Positions 1 to 9,786 are shown, counted from the stretch's first letter. The stretch: DNA of 64,000 nt from Bacillota bacterium (GCA_021324975.1 JAJPIA010000046.1:1-64000); one strand, 5' to 3'. Translations and numbers: made by a program. The notes: generated by a model from the sequence alone, not told the origin.

Positions 1-2105
1 CCAGTCCCCCCTGCTAGCAACTTCTGATATCCAATCCGGGCCCCAGGGTGAAATTGTTGGCGATCCAATACAAGATACCGAACCCCAATCCAATCGAAAA
101 TCGCTTTGACGCGCAGATAGTCGCGCAATCGGTACACGTTCTCCGGTGTATTACCAGAAGTGAGTGCAAAGGTGCTTGACCCCCTGTAGAATTCGGCCAC
201 GGGTTTTGCACTCGCCGCTTTCACGAAGTTCAGAAAGCTCTTAGGCGCCAGTGGGCCAATACTGCTAACATCCTGAACGGCTGCTATCGCCGAGTAGTCT
301 GGAAAGATACCAAAAGCACGAAATTCGCTCTGCGCATGCGCCTTTAGCCACGTCATTGACGTTGGAGGCTTGTCTGCTTCAAATCTTGAAGGCAAGCCTG
401 TCTTTGGTATAACAATGAGCGATAGATATGCCACGATGCAAAAACCGAATATCGCAGCCGCGCGTCTAGGCATGCCTAAGGCCAGCAATAAGCCACCAAC
501 AACAACGAAGATGAATAGAAGCAACCGGGCAGCGAGAAACTCCGGGCTCCCGTTGCCGAGCGGAATGTATACCATGAGTTCTGCCGCCGTCGCCACAATC
601 AGCGGGACTACGGCTCCGTCACCTGTTAGACGTTGCCACCGTCGCGCAAGCCAGATAATCAACAAGAGTATGCAGGAAAGCAATGCGGTGGCCCCAAGAT
701 AGATTCGCGCGGTTTGCCAATCGACGGCAGACCACCCCTGCCTGGCCACTAGGGTCAGGATAGACGACGCTGTGGCTACAAATAGGGCGGTGATCCCGGA
801 TACCATGAATCGGCTGCGCCCCGGAGCTCGAATCCAATCTATTGCCAAGGCGGCGGCCACTACAAAGCAAAACACCGCGACTCCGTTGGAATGCTTAGGA
901 CTCTGTCGGCCCAAAATGGGAAGCAGATCGACTCCTGCCACTGGAGGAAATGATATGTAGCGCAGCAGAAGGAACGCTCCTGCCGAGGTGAAGAACAAGA
1001 ATAATAGGCGTTTCGCCCATTCCGCGCTGCTCAAAGTGACCAGCCCGACCACGAGCAGGAGGGCGACTCCTGTACCGGCGTACGCGTAGAGATTCGTCCA
1101 GTCAACCACTTCGGGGTACGTCCCGGCTATCCAACTTTGGAAAAAGTGGCCAAACGCAATAGGGAAAAAGAACGCGATTATGTTCGCGTACGGGATCGGA
1201 ATGAAGGATAGGAGTTCATAGTTCTTATTGAAGGTAGTGTGGAACGCCTCAACCATTGGTAGAATGTAGAATGCTGCCAAGCCGTTCCCCAGAGTGAACG
1301 CACCGAGCGTAACGAGGATCGGCCCACCCCAGCGCTGTCCGCGGTCCAGGCAGGACCCGTATGTAACACAGAATGCTACCCATACAACAGCGGCTATCAT
1401 CGCAACCTGAACGAACCCAGCGAGCACGTGGAGAGCAGCTACCGCTGCCAGGACCACGTACCACCCGACACTCCGCTCTCTCATTGCCTTGGCGGTTGCC
1501 CAGAATAGGACCGGAATCATGGACAACTGATCAGCGATGTTCGGGCGAGCGATCATCAAACTGAGTGCGCCTGATAGCTCGTAAGCTATGCCTCCAAGAA
1601 TCGCGGCCAAATCAGACGCCTGCAAGCCGCGCAGGAACAGGTACACGAACACTGCGGCCAAGTAATATTCGAGTACTGTTATCCAGTTTCCATATGCGTA
1701 CGGAAGAATTGCCCAAAGTATCTCAAAGGGGCTGTAGGGGCCGCCATCGCCCTGTGCCGCAAAAGGCTCCCCAAGACCCTGGTAAGGATTCCACAAGGGA
1801 AGCTCGCCCGCTGTCACATACTCCCGCAATCTCGCATGCGAAGGGACGACTACCACGCCCGTTCCGTATGTTTCAATCGAGATATTTACATCGGGGCGTC
1901 GTCCATGATACGTCCCTCCGGGCACATTGGGAGTCCACGGCTCGAAAGGGTTCCATGCATAACCCCAGGCCAAAGGTACGAGATACGCAGACAGCGGAAG
2001 CGCAATCCAAACCAGAAACCGTATCCGCGCCCACGTGGCTGCGCTTGTTCGTATAGTCTCGTTGGGGTTACTCTGACTTGAAGCTGCGTCGACTATCTGT
2101 ACCAC
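1..2105 (-). CDS. YfhO-type multi-spanning membrane protein, 3' part off the left edge
   Basis: The minus strand is open without a stop from about 2163 to base 1, so the C-terminus lies outside the window; about 700 residues are present. A GTG at 2105 has a G-rich ribosome-binding stretch six bases upstream and is my chosen start; GTG at 2126 is an alternative. The protein opens with a membrane helix, then the YfhO-family signature LPLWNPYQGLGEP in a loop, followed by many hydrophobic helices and a hydrophilic C-terminal part. The same signature is in the protein at 19544. YfhO proteins are thought to be GT-C-like transferases that move sugars on the outer face of the membrane. G+C is visibly lower than in neighbours, with codons such as ATA, TTA and AGA, which suggests transfer. 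Family call fairly sure, substrate unknown. Confidence 0.75.
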   Translation of the reverse strand, partial: MVQIVDAASSQSNPNETIRTSAATWARIRFLVWIALPLSAYLVPLAWGYAWNPFEPWTPNVPGGTYHGRRPDVNISIETYGTGVVVVPSHARLREYVTAGELPLWNPYQGLGEPFAAQGDGGPYSPFEILWAILPYAYGNWITVLEYYLAAVFVYLFLRGLQASDLAAILGGIAYELSGALSLMIARPNIADQLSMIPVLFWATAKAMRERSVGWYVVLAAVAALHVLAGFVQVAMIAAVVWVAFCVTYGSCLDRGQRWGGPILVTLGAFTLGNGLAAFYILPMVEAFHTTFNKNYELLSFIPIPYANIIAFFFPIAFGHFFQSWIAGTYPEVVDWTNLYAYAGTGVALLLVVGLVTLSSAEWAKRLLFLFFTSAGAFLLLRYISFPPVAGVDLLPILGRQSPKHSNGVAVFCFVVAAALAIDWIRAPGRSRFMVSGITALFVATASSILTLVARQGWSAVDWQTARIYLGATALLSCILLLIIWLARRWQRLTGDGAVVPLIVATAAELMVYIPLGNGSPEFLAARLLLFIFVVVGGLLLALGMPRRAAAIFGFCIVAYLSLIVIPKTGLPSRFEADKPPTSMTWLKAHAQSEFRAFGIFPDYSAIAAVQDVSSIGPLAPKSFLNFVKAASAKPVAEFYRGSSTFALTSGNTPENVYRLRDYLRVKAIFDWIGVRYLVLDRQQFHPGARIGYQKLLAGGT

Positions 2106-2317
2106 CTCGTTCCCCCCATGATTCACATGTCGCCAGTTGATCCATCCCGTGTCGACTGCCAAGCAAGCTTGGTCGGTAGGTCAAAAGCTCCCGCGACTAG
2201 AAAGTTCGAGTACGCAAAACCGCACTCGGTGTTCCGATGATGTCGCCGCATGAACGAATGCCGCGCTCGCTTGTGCACCATGCATTGCAATTGATCGTCC
2301 GATTGAGCTTTTGTCAA

Positions 2318-3655
2318 GTCGTGCGAAAATTCTCACGCAGCGGTCACGCGCCTTGACTTCGTCGGTACTTCTGTACGGTTCACGAATGGCACGCCGTCGA
2401 GTACTTTGACCACCAAGTGTGGGGCATCGATCCGGTCCCACCCCTGTTCTGCGTGACGCGCTAACTGAAAGACAAGACGGAGCCCCGTTTGCGCTTGCGC
2501 GCCCGGCGCGTCGCCCGCGTGCGTAGCCGCACAGGATCAAACCGTGGGCCCGACCAGGTTCGACGTCCGCAGACTCTCCCATTCTCCGCGCGGCAAGCGG
2601 CAATAGGTCAGCAGCTCTGCCTGATGGTCGGTCAGCGAGACGACCGCCTGAGGACTTCGCTTCCAAATCGCTGTGCGAGGGTCCGGACACGGGCCGCGGC
2701 TGCCGCACCCAGTTGGCGCGGTGTAGATTTCACGCAGCGACTCGGCGGCACCTCGGAGACGCTGCGGCAGCTTGTCGAGCACGTTGAGCTTCTTGTGGCA
2801 ACAATGCAACTGGTGCCGCGCCGCTGCGCCCGTCACCGCCCTCCACAAGCCAGACGCCCATCCTCGGAAACGCGTAGACGGTCTTGAGGCGACGCCGGCG
2901 CACATCCCGCAGCACATCGCGCCAACCCTCGTGCGACTCGTGATGGCCTTGCGCCATAGCGAGCAGTCCTTTCCGCTCTTCCTCGGTGATCCCGATGACC
3001 ACCAGGGCCGCGGATTTCTCGTCCGCGGGGCCGGTCTACCGATTTAGCTGTCCTATAAGCTGTCCGCCCCGCAGTACCCATGGCGGGCAGCCGGCGGACG
3101 CCGCGTCCAGGCGTCGTATTCCGCCTGCCCCTGGGCCTTGAGCCGAGCGATCGAGGCCGGGCTGAGGGGCGCCGCCTCACCCAGCAACGCGCGGTACCCC
3201 GGTCGAAGTGTCGATTGCCAGATCTTGCACGTACAGCTTCGGCAGAACCACGCGAGGCCCGGCACTGGTCCGCTGTTAGCGCGGCAGCGCCTGCGAATGG
3301 AACGGTTCCCGGGTGGCGCGCTCGCGTGGTAGGCACACCTCGAGCCACATCCGACCGCGATCTTGGATCCTTGCTCGACGCCGCTACGATAACCGCGCCG
3401 CTGGCCTGGCCGCGGTTCGTGGCAGGCCCAGCCGAGAACCTCCTCGCCCTCGTATTCTAACGCCCTGACCAAACATGCGCTGGCATCCTCACGCGCCAGT
3501 TCGTCCAGTGTCGACCGCACTTCCGTCTCGTCGAAGCCCTGCTGAGGCCGGTACGCTGGCACCGGCATGTTCCTTTCCCTCCCGGCCATGGACGTCTCCG
3601 ATGAATATGGTACGCTCGGAAAGGGTACGCTGCTTGAATTTACACCCCCTTTTAA
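2318..3655 (-). mobile_element. Decayed IS256-family insertion sequence
   Basis: About 1.3 kb holding a broken mutator-type transposase. The right end, read on the minus strand, begins GGGTGTAAATTCAAGCAGCG, which looks like an IS256-type terminal repeat. Near 2325-2345 on the plus strand there is a matching but worn GTGCGAAAATTC...CAGCG. No convincing target-site duplication was seen. The element separates a truncated YfhO-type gene from a remnant of another membrane protein, so it probably contributed to local decay. Ends are approximate. Confidence 0.6.
2333..3568 (-). pseudogene. IS256-family (mutator-type) transposase, multiply frameshifted
   Basis: The ATG at 3568 has a GGGAGG ribosome-binding site and begins MPVPAYRPQQGFDETEV, followed by the family's zinc-less N-terminal region ending in RRGYRSG. 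The frame then changes. The piece VVIGITEEERKGLLAMAQG with DVLRDVRRR matches the catalytic core region around the second acidic residue. In another frame CHKKLNVLDKLPQRL and ESLRTSNLVGPTV match the conserved C-terminal block usually seen as LRTTNPIES. A last piece, AEQGWDRIDAPHLV, matches the tail before a stop near 2333. At least three frames are needed, so the enzyme is dead. Full-length relatives are about 400 residues, consistent with the span here. Confidence 0.7.
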
Positions 3656-3671
3656 TCCTAGCTCTGTACGC

Positions 3672-4331
3672 TTACAAACACGTGCTGCTAGACCTGGAAC
3701 GGAGCAACATCGTTCCACCGTCGGAGGCGTTGATGAGTATCGAGGAGACGCTTCCGTCCCCGCCCTCGATCCTAAGGACAAAGTGCGTCCAGAACTTCAG
3801 CATCGTCCCATCGGCGAAATAAAGGTAAAGGGTCGTCGGCCGACTCACCGGAATATCAAGCATTCGCTTCAGCCCATAGTTAAGTACCGAGGCGTCACGA
3901 GCGATCCCAACGGGCCGCGTTGCATAATGGTAGGTATCCCACATGCCTCCCCCGGCCCAGCGGCCACATCTATTACTCGAGTAAATGACCACGCCTGCCA
4001 CACTGATGTGCCTGCCGGAAGTTGGTCCAATCGTGAGCCGCATGCCCGTGTCTGTCTGGTCCTGGTAAGCCCACTGCCGAGTGAAGTAAGTAATAGGCAG
4101 CGCGTAGTTGTTCGACACAAACCAAGCGCCGCGAAACGCTCGTCCCGACAATTGCCTGGGATGGTCCGCGGCGTCGTAATTCCACGGGCAGGGCACTACG
4201 CCGTGAAATTCTCTTGCCGCCCCAAAGGGTTTTACCAGTGGCATCGCATTGCCCGGCCTGGCGATGTGTTCCTTGTAGTTACAGGGGTTGCTCGTCGACT
4301 CCATCCCCCGGTAACGCACGATTTCGGACAT
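3672..4331 (-). pseudogene. Remnant of a membrane glycosyltransferase-like protein, C-terminal part
   Basis: An open stretch contains FRGAWFVSNNYALPITYF and WAYQDQ. The C-terminal domain of the intact gene at 4556-7096 has the matching YKGATIVSNNYAAPITYYTGTWAYED. The similarity covers roughly 35 to 40 residues and then fades. No membrane helices precede it, and the upstream sequence to 4555 contains only frame-broken fragments. The downstream side meets the insertion sequence. I read this as the surviving tail of a second copy of the neighbouring membrane protein; an independent short gene is unlikely because there is no convincing ribosome-binding site and no N-terminal domain. Confidence 0.5.
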
Positions 4332-4555
4332 GGATCTTCGTCACGGGTGGATTGTTGGCAACCGTCACAGTGGCGGACATCTTGTACATCGAACTCGCAG
4401 GCCGCAGTTGGATCTGAGGCCATCACGGCGCATGTGATTCCCGCTCCGCGACGGCGCAGCGCGTATGCCTGGTACGCCCTATCGCTCGCGCAACGCCGTG
4501 CATCGGCCCGAGGACACGCACGCCACGGGAATTAGGCCCTTGGGCACAACGGTGT

Positions 4556-7096
4556 TCACCAATTCGGCGACACTAAGCGGATCGAGGGATCCAATTTGAC
4601 GATCGCCCACATGTCACGAGGGCTGGGATCCCTGGCCACCACCTCGTTGCGGAGCGCCCCTCCCCCGTCCAAAGCGTCCCGTATGAGCTGCTGCCTGGAA
4701 CACTCGGTGAGTCGTTCTCTAGGGCGGAGTGCCACGAGCGCTGTTGCCATGGTCAGGTCAGGATTCGCTATGCAGACATAGTATTGAGGCCGCGCGTAGG
4801 CAATGTTTCGTGACCGGTCGGCCTCCCAGAGATAATATCCGGCGACGACTTGAGCGAGTCGGCCGCCCCCTGTGACGTAGCGGTTCTGTTCTACGGTCGG
4901 ATCCTCGTAGGCCCAGGTACCTGTATAATATGTGATCGGAGCAGCGTAATTGTTGCTGACAATCGTGGCGCCTTTGTACGGGGGCCGCGCCAGTTGCCGC
5001 GCGAAGAGATAGTCCGTCGGAGGCAAGGCGCTAACGTACACGCTTTGGACCCGCGCCCAATAGACCGATCCGAGGACCAGCATAAGCACCGACAGCGCCA
5101 GCACCAGGTGCGGCCGCGCAATGAGCTTACGCGCATGCACCCGAGGCGCTGACGCCTGACGCCGCGCGACGCTCATCAGGTCCTTGCAGCTCGACCACGC
5201 GACCACAACGAGAATGTAGAAGAAAAGGGCGATCCACACGTCGATCAGGAAAACCGGCAGAGGAGCGTAACGGCTCAGGTAGCCGGCCCACAAGTAGCCC
5301 GGGAAGAACGCGTAGAGTATCGCGAAGGCAATCACACCTGCGAGCACGTACAGCAAAATCTGCACAAAGAAACGATCCCGGCGGAGCGGTAGATATTGCC
5401 GCCCGCCGTCCAAAATCATAAGCAGGCCTAGCAGCACTGTCCCCAGCAGGCCGCCCTGCAGCAACCGATCCGGGAAGTACCCCGTGATAGCACCCAACCA
5501 CAATGCCGCCTTGTCGGTGTCGTATAGTCGCCAGTGGAATAGCTCGTATTGCCCGGCGATGTAGAGAAAGACGACCGCGAGGACCAAGGACTGCCACGGG
5601 ATCCTCGCAAGGCCTGGAATGCTCCACCGGCGCAGCCCGTCGGCATCAACTAGGGTTACGCCGCGGTACCACCGTAGAGAAATCGCCGGAAATCGGCGCG
5701 TCAGCGCACCGAAGACAGTCAACGTCGCGATCACGACGGTCGTCGTGACCACGGACAAGCTCGGAGGCGCAAGCCAGTGGAGGGGAAATCCCGGCATGTG
5801 AGCATATTGAGCCGCGTCACGGTCGGTTGTGAGCCGGCTGCCACTCCGGGCGGCGATGCTGACGGCAGCGTAAAATACGCCGAGGGACAAGGCCCCGGCG
5901 CCCATGACGGGCCACGCAATGCGCAATCTCGAGAGGCCGGCCCAGCGGCGAGTCAGCGCACTTGAAGCAGCCGACGATCCGTGAGGTTCGAGGAACAATC
6001 TCACACGTGCGCCTTGGCGGCATATCCAGGCGGCCACAAGAACCCATACCAGCAGGAGCAGGTAAGGCGTGTCGATCCGGAGCGCCGCTCCAACAGTATG
6101 GAGAAAGGTTTCGAGGTTGAGGTATCCGCGCGTGCTAGGTTGATCGACCCAGTACACGATATGGTGGGCCATGTAGAATTTGAACGGTGCCGATCCCGCG
6201 GCCGTCTGATCGTAGAAGTTACGGCTTAGGAACGTCAACTCGATGTCGCGCCGAGCCGTGGCCCACCCAAGGTGCACAGCGCTTTGGGCAAACAAGCCTC
6301 CCAGCGCTACGAGCGCGCCGGCGCCAAGCGACGCAGCCGTGACAACCGCCACGCGCCATTGTCTCCAGTACGCCAGGAGCGCGTAGCAGACGCACATCGC
6401 CGCTGTGAAGAACGCGAAGACGATCTCGAAATAGAAGAGCGCGACCGCCGTGAGAAGGAGCAGCGCTCCCGTCCGCACCGGTTTCCTGGCGCCGAGCGCC
6501 TGGACGCATACCAGGCTCAGGAAAAACAAGAACCCGTGCCAGACGCGGAACGTGTTGACCTCCCATTGCATGAAGAGGAGATAGTCCGTCGCGAAGACGG
6601 CGCACGCGAGAAATGCGAACAGGTCCGAACCCAATCGGGAGAAAAACCGAAAACACAGGTAAATAGTGCCGCCCCCGATCAGCGCCGCGCTGATCGCAAT
6701 CTGCCATTCGACCCTCGTGATGCCGAGCTGCATGAGCAGGTAGATAAAAAAGCGCGGAAAGTTTCCCTCGTGCGTGTACACGTACGGATGGGCGGCCGGT
6801 TGCGGGCTATTCGCCTCGTCCGACAATCCGGCTGCATGCCAAACACCGAACCGGAGCATATTGCGCGCATGGATCCACATCGAGAAGCTCTCGTTGTTGT
6901 CCGTGCCGTATGGGACAAAGTCTGACGACAGCAAAATCGCGCCGGCGAGCGCGAGATAGAGTCCGAGTGACGCCACAAGGAACCATGTACGGGGCGCTGC
7001 GAACGCGGGCGCGTAGAGCCGCGCTTCGCTCGCTGAATCCGGCGAGGACGGCCTGCCGACCACCTCGGCGACAGCGGACACGTTCGCCGCCTTCAT
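4556..7096 (-). CDS. Large multi-spanning membrane protein, probable GT-C-type glycosyltransferase
   Basis: 846 residues from the ATG at 7096, which lies four bases past the stop of the methyltransferase gene. About 12 or more hydrophobic helices begin with one near residues 42-62 (WFLVASLGLYLALAGAI), followed by a periplasmic-type loop with NNESFSMWIHARNMLRFG and THEGNFPRFF. A soluble C-terminal domain carries VSNNYAAPITYYTGTWAYED. The layout (first-loop acidic residues, many helices, C-terminal extracytoplasmic domain) is that of GT-C transferases using polyprenyl-linked sugars, but I cannot place the exact family. It is the last gene of the heptose-type operon, so it may attach or modify that sugar outside the membrane. 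A remnant copy lies just downstream. Confidence 0.7.
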   Translation of the reverse strand: MKAANVSAVAEVVGRPSSPDSASEARLYAPAFAAPRTWFLVASLGLYLALAGAILLSSDFVPYGTDNNESFSMWIHARNMLRFGVWHAAGLSDEANSPQPAAHPYVYTHEGNFPRFFIYLLMQLGITRVEWQIAISAALIGGGTIYLCFRFFSRLGSDLFAFLACAVFATDYLLFMQWEVNTFRVWHGFLFFLSLVCVQALGARKPVRTGALLLLTAVALFYFEIVFAFFTAAMCVCYALLAYWRQWRVAVVTAASLGAGALVALGGLFAQSAVHLGWATARRDIELTFLSRNFYDQTAAGSAPFKFYMAHHIVYWVDQPSTRGYLNLETFLHTVGAALRIDTPYLLLLVWVLVAAWICRQGARVRLFLEPHGSSAASSALTRRWAGLSRLRIAWPVMGAGALSLGVFYAAVSIAARSGSRLTTDRDAAQYAHMPGFPLHWLAPPSLSVVTTTVVIATLTVFGALTRRFPAISLRWYRGVTLVDADGLRRWSIPGLARIPWQSLVLAVVFLYIAGQYELFHWRLYDTDKAALWLGAITGYFPDRLLQGGLLGTVLLGLLMILDGGRQYLPLRRDRFFVQILLYVLAGVIAFAILYAFFPGYLWAGYLSRYAPLPVFLIDVWIALFFYILVVVAWSSCKDLMSVARRQASAPRVHARKLIARPHLVLALSVLMLVLGSVYWARVQSVYVSALPPTDYLFARQLARPPYKGATIVSNNYAAPITYYTGTWAYEDPTVEQNRYVTGGGRLAQVVAGYYLWEADRSRNIAYARPQYYVCIANPDLTMATALVALRPRERLTECSRQQLIRDALDGGGALRNEVVARDPSPRDMWAIVKLDPSIRLVSPNW

Positions 7097-7100
7097 ACGC

Positions 7101-7754
7101 TCACTCCGTGATCGTCCAATAGTAGTCGCCCGTGTACCCGGTCTCCTCAAAGAACCGCCGCCAGCCGTCAGGTGCAAAGTACGTGATCGCGGTGAGTTGC
7201 CAGCGTTCGAAGTTCACCCGTTGTTCCTCGGTCAAATACGAGTCAACCTGGACGTACTTGTGCGCCCGGCTCACGCGCTCCATCTCGCGAAGCGCATCCG
7301 CGCAATGCCTTGCATCCAGATTGTGTACGGTGTTGATCGAGACCACGAGGTCAAAGGACTTGTCCGCAAACGGCAGCCGGTCCGCCGTACCCTGCACCAA
7401 GAACGGCCGTACGTCTTCCATTGCATGGCCAAGCGCGTAAGCTGAGACGTCGATCCCAGCCACCGCTACACCGGGAACAACGTGCAGGAAATCATGGAGG
7501 AGAAACCCCTTCGCACAGCCGACATCCAGGATGCGGTGCCCGGGCTGAAGTCCATAAAACTCCTGCATTCGCCTGGCCACAGCGACCCAGCGACCGTCGT
7601 ACCGGTACCCGCCATACCCCTGCGTGCGGTCGCCATCGAAGTACTCTCGACCAAAGCGTTTGGCGACCTCGCGTTCGGCGGCCTTAGCAGCCTCACGTTC
7701 CCGGATCGGCCGTTTGCTGCGCGGGTACGAGTCGAGCAGGTTGACCTCGCGCAC
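7101..7754 (-). CDS. SAM-dependent class I methyltransferase
   Basis: 217 residues. The SAM-binding motif I is at about 75-86 (ILDVGCAKGFLL), followed by the acidic end of strand 2 at GIDVS (about 100-104) and a motif with LPFADKSFDLVVS near 127-139. It starts with GTG two bases after the stop of the preceding epimerase gene, so the genes are probably translationally coupled. In a sugar-nucleotide operon the likely substrate is a sugar (O- or C-methylation). The N-terminal 40 residues are charged and not part of the fold. Acceptor unknown. Confidence 0.8.
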   Translation of the reverse strand: MREVNLLDSYPRSKRPIREREAAKAAEREVAKRFGREYFDGDRTQGYGGYRYDGRWVAVARRMQEFYGLQPGHRILDVGCAKGFLLHDFLHVVPGVAVAGIDVSAYALGHAMEDVRPFLVQGTADRLPFADKSFDLVVSINTVHNLDARHCADALREMERVSRAHKYVQVDSYLTEEQRVNFERWQLTAITYFAPDGWRRFFEETGYTGDYYWTITE

Positions 7755-7756
7755 GG

Positions 7757-8629
7757 TCAGGAAGTTCCTGCGGGCGTCTGAAATCCTTCGAACGTCTCGC
7801 GAAGCGCCCGGCCGAAATCCGTAAACTGAAACCCTGGAGCGTGCCGCACGAAGCGCGCCACGTCGAACTCACGATGTGTGATCGGGGCGCGTCGCGGTTG
7901 ATACGAAACCTCGAATTCGAGCGGTACGACGCGTCGGATTTCGTCCACCACCTGCGCAAACGACCGGCTCACGCCCGTGGCCAAGTTGAACGTTCCCTCG
8001 GCGCCCGCGTCGATAAGGTGTTCGACCCCGCGCACCAGGTCGCCAATGTATAGATGGTCTCGCCGCTCCTCCCCCCGGCCAAAAACGCGGACGACGCGGT
8101 CGCGCAGGATGGCACGAAGGAATGCATTCGGTCCGTAGGAGTTGTGCGTGTCGCCGGGCCCAAACACGGCGGTCGGCCTCAACACGAGCAGGGGAATCCC
8201 CTTCGCCTCCGCCGACTTGCGCAGCACGCACTCCGCCGTATATTTAGCGATCGCGTAAAAGGTTCCACCCGGAGCGACGGGCGTGTCCTCGTTGACGGGA
8301 TGATCCTGCATCGGATAGACAGCATCCGAGCTGAGGCAGACCAACCGTGCTGGAGGGCGCGACTCCGCGAGCACACCCAAATTGGCGGCCATCGCGATGT
8401 TGTCCTGGAGCGTCTTTGGCGTGTCGCCCTTTTCGCGTGTGATTGCCGAGGCGAAAATCACCACGGCATCCGGGTCCAGCGCCGCCTCGAGGGGCTGGAG
8501 CGCATCGGCGCGGCGCAGGTCGAGGGCGCGAGAAGAAAAGCCGAGCACCTCACGGTCAGACCGTTCCAGATGCTGCCTGAGGGCGTTACCGATGAAGCCC
8601 GTGTGCCCCAGGATCACGATACGGTTCAT
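7757..8629 (-). CDS. NAD-dependent epimerase/reductase (extended SDR)
   Basis: 290 residues. The N-terminal Rossmann motif is GHTGFIG at residues 8-14 and the catalytic pair is Y125-K129 (YAIAK). Strand-end motif LSSDAVYP near 99-106 carries the catalytic serine. It is shorter than typical UDP-glucose 4-epimerases (about 330), closer to dTDP-rhamnose reductase-like or deoxy-sugar reductases. The gene lies between the isomerase and methyltransferase genes of the heptose-type operon. It probably epimerises or reduces a keto-sugar nucleotide late in the pathway; substrate unknown. Confidence 0.8.
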   Translation of the reverse strand: MNRIVILGHTGFIGNALRQHLERSDREVLGFSSRALDLRRADALQPLEAALDPDAVVIFASAITREKGDTPKTLQDNIAMAANLGVLAESRPPARLVCLSSDAVYPMQDHPVNEDTPVAPGGTFYAIAKYTAECVLRKSAEAKGIPLLVLRPTAVFGPGDTHNSYGPNAFLRAILRDRVVRVFGRGEERRDHLYIGDLVRGVEHLIDAGAEGTFNLATGVSRSFAQVVDEIRRVVPLEFEVSYQPRRAPITHREFDVARFVRHAPGFQFTDFGRALRETFEGFQTPAGTS

Positions 8630-8642
8630 CGACGCGTTCTCC

Positions 8643-9245
8643 TTATGAGGTCGCGAGGGACTCCCACTTCGCCCGGGATGTCTGGAGGCGCGGGTGGGAG
8701 ACCAACAGGTGCCAAACGACCGCCTGGAAGGCCTCCGTGTGGGGCGTCACCGTCGCCGCATTGACCGCGGGAATAACGACGCAGGCGTCGGCAACACGCG
8801 CCGTGAATCCGCCGTTGCGTCCGACGACGCCACCGACGCTCGCGCCCGCGGCCTTCGCCAGCTCGATCGCCCGGACGAGGTTTGTGCTCACGCCCTTCTC
8901 CACGTCGCCGCCCCCCACGGAAAACACGAGGATCGCGTCCCTCGCTCCGAGGCGGCTCGCTCGGAGCCAGTTGGCGTACGACGTCTCCCATCCTTCGTCG
9001 TTGATACGCGCGGTGATCTCGGACACGTTGTCCGTCGGCGAGTATGCCTCGATCCCGGTGAGTTTCCGAAAGTCGTTGACCGCGTGAGACGCATGCCCTG
9101 CGCCCCCGCCCACCCCGAGGCAAAAGAGGCGCCCGCCGCGGTCTCGCAGATCGGCAAGCAGCGTCACCAGACGCTCGATCGCTGCTTGATCGATCCGATC
9201 TGCGATTGCTCTGACGTCACACAGGTACTGCCGCACAAACTCCAT
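8643..9245 (-). CDS. SIS-domain sugar-phosphate isomerase, GmhA-like, altered motifs
   Basis: 200 residues, the length of phosphoheptose isomerases, with a single SIS fold. GmhA normally shows GNGGSA; here the loop is GVGGGAGHASH at residues 44-54. The second phosphate-binding loop, usually SxSGxS, reads FSVGGGDVEKG. The histidine near the C-terminus (TPHTEAFQ) is present. Next to gmhB and a kinase/nucleotidyltransferase, the expected role is conversion of sedoheptulose 7-phosphate to a heptose 7-phosphate, but the changed loops leave room for another ketose phosphate. A canonical GmhA is encoded at 58624. Confidence 0.75.
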   Translation of the reverse strand: MEFVRQYLCDVRAIADRIDQAAIERLVTLLADLRDRGGRLFCLGVGGGAGHASHAVNDFRKLTGIEAYSPTDNVSEITARINDEGWETSYANWLRASRLGARDAILVFSVGGGDVEKGVSTNLVRAIELAKAAGASVGGVVGRNGGFTARVADACVVIPAVNAATVTPHTEAFQAVVWHLLVSHPRLQTSRAKWESLATS

Positions 9246-9249
9246 GGCA

Positions 9250-9786
9250 CTACTCCCGGAGGCGCGAGAGAATCACGTCAACGGCGTCTGAAAGGTATCC
9301 AACTTGCGCGTCCGCGAATTCGCACCCGCTATACGGCCTCCGCAATAGGACCGAAAAGCATCCGGCCGCGCGGCCGGCGCCGATGTCGCGCCACCGGTCA
9401 CCGATGAGAAACGATCGGGCAACATCGATGTCATGCTCGGCGGCCGCGGCCCACAGCAGCCCCGGCTTCGGCTTGTGACAACCACATCCCTCGGTCGGGT
9501 CATGCGGACACACGTAGACGCCGGCCACCGGGATCTCGGCTCTGAGCAGCTCGTGCATCGCTTGGAGGACATCCGGTTGCAGGGTTCCGCGCGCGATCTC
9601 CGGCTGGTTCGTGACGACGATGCAGGCGAGACCCGCGGCCCGAAGCCTCTCGATCTCCCGGCCGGCCTGCGGAACCACCCGAAACTCGGCGAGCGACAGC
9701 GGCGCTCGCGGGCGGCCGCCGCACAGCACCTCTTCGGCGAGCACCCCATCGCGATCGAGAAACACGGCCCGGCGCCGCGCGGTCAT
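9250..9786 (-). CDS. gmhB: D,D-heptose 1,7-bisphosphate phosphatase (HAD-IIIA)
   Basis: 178 residues, the usual length. HAD motif I is FLDRDGVL with nucleophile D11 and general acid D13; motif II is VVTNQPEIARG (58-67); motif IV is IGDRWRDIGAG. The zinc loop typical of GmhB is complete: C93, H95, C101 and C103 within CPHDPTEGCGCHKPKPG. It removes the C7 phosphate after the kinase step in heptose activation. The stop of the preceding dehydrogenase gene overlaps its start by four bases. This is the most clearly assigned member of the operon and the main support for a heptose-type product. Confidence 0.9.
   Translation of the reverse strand: MTARRRAVFLDRDGVLAEEVLCGGRPRAPLSLAEFRVVPQAGREIERLRAAGLACIVVTNQPEIARGTLQPDVLQAMHELLRAEIPVAGVYVCPHDPTEGCGCHKPKPGLLWAAAAEHDIDVARSFLIGDRWRDIGAGRAAGCFSVLLRRPYSGCEFADAQVGYLSDAVDVILSRLRE

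Noticed and set aside
3053-3781. Independent gene of about 240 codons
   Set aside because: Only its middle is meaningful, as the N-terminal part of a broken IS256 transposase; the first 70 codons are flanking sequence.
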